Of a stretch of DNA of 64,000 nt, positions 61,362 through 64,000 are shown piece after piece. Position 1 is the first letter of the stretch; each line of letters starts with the position of its first letter. This DNA comes from Oopsacas minuta. Taxonomy: Eukaryota; Porifera; Hexactinellida; Lyssacinosida; Leucopsacidae. The stretch spans positions 372,001-436,000 of the forward strand of contig JAKMXF010000133.1 in NCBI GenBank assembly GCA_024704765.1, given 5' to 3'. The position numbers and the translations under genes are program-made. The notes beneath the pieces were generated by a model. That model was not told where the DNA came from, did no database searches, and worked only from the letters and a program-made list of their open reading frames with translations.

Positions 61362-64000
61362 ATGGCCACTTCAACTACATCAAGTATAAATAGCGGTGAG
61401 TCCACAGTTGAAAGCATTTTGCAATTGAATTATACGATTTTTGAATCACTTGACCCAAGAAACAGTACAGAAATTTCACATTTCTCAAAGACAGAAGCAT
61501 TCCCCCAATTGACAACCATTACTCCGATTAAAGTTACAGAAAATTTATTGACTAACAAAGTTCGGAATTCCTTTTCTCCCTCTGAAGCGAGTACTGATAC
61601 AATTACATACAAGTCTATAGCAAAAGGTGAATCAATGAAAAGTGAATCTTCTCATTCAAGTTCCTCTCTCAATTCTACGAAGCATTCTCTGGAAGGAATG
61701 CCTAGCCTACACCCGATACAAGTTAAAATACTCAAAGAATTGAAGAAGAATCTAGAAACTACTCGAGATAAGGTAATCACGGTCTTTACAACCTTTTGTA
61801 AATTTGTATTACATGTATTTATTATTGCGTATCTTTACAGGTAAAGAAATTGGAATTAGACAACAGACAGATACCCACCCTCAAGAAGAGGTTAGATCAG
61901 TTAGAAACAGAATTATGTTTACAGAACATTAGCAATCCAGAAGATAGTTCTCTTAATTTCACAAATCTTCTTTCCAGCTCAATTCCCGTCTCTCGTCTCT
62001 CCTCTTCTCCTCTCTCAGAGTTAGAGCTTACGCCAACTCTCTTACTAGCTGAAATATACAGAGTGTTAAATTGTGACGGAACCGTGAGTTAACTTAGTCT
62101 ACTTTGCACTTGCTAATTAGCTTAGTGCCTAAAATATATGACTGACTAGTTATATCTTAATCATTTACTTGCAATAATGCATTTTACTAGCCTAATGGAA
62201 ATTGATAATATCCTATCACTATTAATATTAATTGCTAATCTCTTCAATTAACTTTTCCTTCTTCCTTATGCAACCAATTTCCTGCACTAATCTAAGCAAT
62301 TAGGAATCTGACTAATGGTTTCGATTAATCAAATTTGACGATTGAAAATTTGAAGCCACTGCTTCCTAAACTAAATTCCTAAACATCTAAAAAATTGTTT
62401 GTTTCCTTTAGCAACCACATTGGCTAATGGCATGTTGCATACTCTTTGAAATAGAGGCTCCGTCTTTGCACCGAATGGATTTTAAATGGAGTATCTAACT
62501 TCCATATTTGCCACAATTCTACTTCCATTAATTATTCAATATACTTTTGCTGATGTCAATTGCTCGGTTAATAATTCTGTCTTATATTTTGAGATTATCT
62601 AATCGCCTCCACATATATTATAATGATTACTATTAATATGGTTAACATCATTGAGGGATTGTATTAACATTGGTGGGAGTTTAATTTCAATTATATCAAA
62701 TTGACCTTCCCTCGTATCATGAAGTTATACATCCCCTCCCTCTTTTATTGCTCAGTACAATCTTGTGAGCTGTGAACTCTCTCAGTTTAATTGTTATTCG
62801 ATGATGAATTTCTCCATAGAATAGTTTATCTTTTACCCGTCAATATTATGATAGCATAACGATTAATATTGTCCATATTCTATTCCTCTTATCGTCGCAA
62901 GGTCTCGTACTCTCCAGTTGTTCGATTATCCAATATAAGATACGAATATTGTGTGTTAGTGTGATATATATATACACACTATGACCTCTATAATCTATAT
63001 TGCCTTATAAATAGAATGCGTAGTAATTCTATTATCTTTATAAGAATCGTCATACAGATAAGAACATTTATTATTCAAATATTCTAGGGATTACCAAACG
63101 GTTCTGGAGCCAGTAAGACTTCTGAATTTTTGCCTCCTCTCCGTAAGATCCTTCTCAAGAGGATAAATGAATTGAAAAGGAATGAATTGCAAGGAGCAAC
63201 AGCTCAGCAAAAAATCCTAGACACTCTGTCCAGACAAGTAAGTGTATAGCTAGATGTTATACATAGTGTTAATTGAACTATTTGCAATCAGCTGATTCTA
63301 ATTATACTACTCTATACTTAATCTAATATCAGAAACTGCTAATATTTTCAGTGTCCTAATATGCAACTAAGAATTGATTTAACCAGCTGTGTGATTATTA
63401 TCTAATAACCTATTATCGCTATTATAGAATTATAATGAATCTATTTATTTATCTCATCTGTAAGCTTTTTACGTGTATTACACATTGTATTAGGTAGTTT
63501 GTATGAACACGAAAGGCGAAGAACTGAACAGAAAGTTATTAGATTTCAGGGCTAGCATAAAGATGGTCTCAACTGCTCGTGAACAGATCACAGAGAGAGG
63601 AATAGCTTATTTCCAGGACCAATGGGATTGTCTCATCCTTGATAAATCTCCTCCACAAGAGCGAGTGAAGAAATTAGAAAGTCTATGTGCTCAGTTACAA
63701 CATAAAGTAGATCACTATAAGAACTCTATTATGTTCTATAAGACTGAGAATGATACTCTAATCACTCAGCTACAACCATTCAAAACAGCTTCAAAAGCTA
63801 CTACTTCTATTCTGGAGGAGGTTAGTAGATTATACCAAGAAATTATGTTCGAATTGATTGCAATGCATACCATCTACACAGTTTGAAATTTATTCCGTTT
63901 TGTTTAGGTAAAGTCTTTACGTACTCTTGTTAAGAACACTCAAAAAGAAATCTCCACACGAACAGCAGAGAATACTAAAATATCTGAGGAGCTAGATGCT
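61362..64000 (+). CDS. Coiled-coil protein, 5' part; continues beyond window
   Basis: Exons 61362-61772, 61841-62083, 63088-63237, 63494-63820 and 63908 to beyond 64000, every boundary GT-AG and phase 0, about 408 residues so far. Residues 1-110 are Ser/Thr-rich and probably disordered. Then come coiled-coil segments: IQVKILKELKKNLETTRDKV with KKRLDQLETELCLQ, then RKILLKRINELKRNELQ, then VKKLESLCAQLQHKVDHY and the last exon. All-phase-0 introns that interrupt heptads suggest a long myosin-tail- or centrosome-like coiled-coil protein. I do not recognise the family. The 1-kb intron 62084-63087 holds nothing identifiable. Confidence 0.7.
62084..63087. other. Long intron 2 of the terminal coiled-coil gene
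   Basis: AT-rich, about 1000 bases, with a short TA-rich run near 62965-62980. No exon, RNA gene or repeat family member was recognised. Confidence 0.45.

Noticed and set aside
1-64000. CRISPR array, prokaryotic operon or phage-type system
   Set aside because: No spaced direct repeats, spliceosomal introns throughout, animal gene content and a nuclear-type tRNA.

Overview
The window is AT-rich nuclear DNA from an animal. Genes are packed a few hundred bases apart, multi-exon genes mostly have short introns (about 50-260 bp), and the gene set is metazoan: KLHL2/3-type BTB-Kelch, MCC, OCA2/P protein, RNF123/KPC1, SMYD, EFR3, DGK-theta, CEP83 and an NHL-repeat protein. The compactness, the many small TA-flanked repeats and a stand-alone NHL protein fit an early-branching compact genome such as a sponge. 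That placement is inference; the species cannot be fixed from sequence alone.

Layout. 1-6800 (minus): 5' part of CEP83, ORC1, NOL10. 7640-13953 (minus): a KLHL2/3-like gene with a complete single-exon OCA2 homologue inside its third intron. 14838-18928: NHL-repeat protein (minus), ELOVL6-like elongase (plus), SMYD methyltransferase (minus). 18929-20825 has no gene but carries two copies of a ~140-bp repeat. 20826-28214 (minus): RNF123, an unrecognised Cys-rich type II membrane protein, NDUFV2. 28617-31134: ATG101 (minus) with an LPCAT-like gene on the opposite strand in its only intron. 31364-34554: NUDT9 (minus) with GUF1 in its first intron. 34684-35892: degenerate SDR-like membrane protein (minus). 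36799-45619 (plus): MCC, a duplicated CX9C protein, DGK-theta, NDUFA8. 45740-51376 (plus): EFR3, with an antisense tRNA-Val(AAC) in intron 2 and, in intron 3, a single-exon gene for a condensation-domain-like protein. 51638-54861 (plus): two tandem Ig-like transmembrane proteins and PCYT2. 55669-64000 (plus): a protein joining a smoothelin-like motif to a fimbrin-type CH domain, then a coiled-coil gene running off the end.

Two patterns stand out. Four host genes (KLHL, ATG101, NUDT9, EFR3) each carry a whole protein gene in an intron, and all four guests are single-exon. Small inverted-repeat elements with pogo/Tc1-like ends (CAGT termini, TA flanks in the best copies) make up much of at least six short introns. 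The most unusual protein is the guest in EFR3: an apparent stand-alone relative of NRPS condensation domains that has lost its catalytic histidine.

Functions cluster loosely. Mitochondrial: NDUFV2, NDUFA8, GUF1, NUDT9 and probably the CX9C protein. Phospholipid and membrane: DGK-theta, PCYT2, the LPCAT-like protein, EFR3, ELOVL. Exon boundaries were read by eye from GT-AG sites, reading phase and remembered family sequences; no alignment or transcript data were used.
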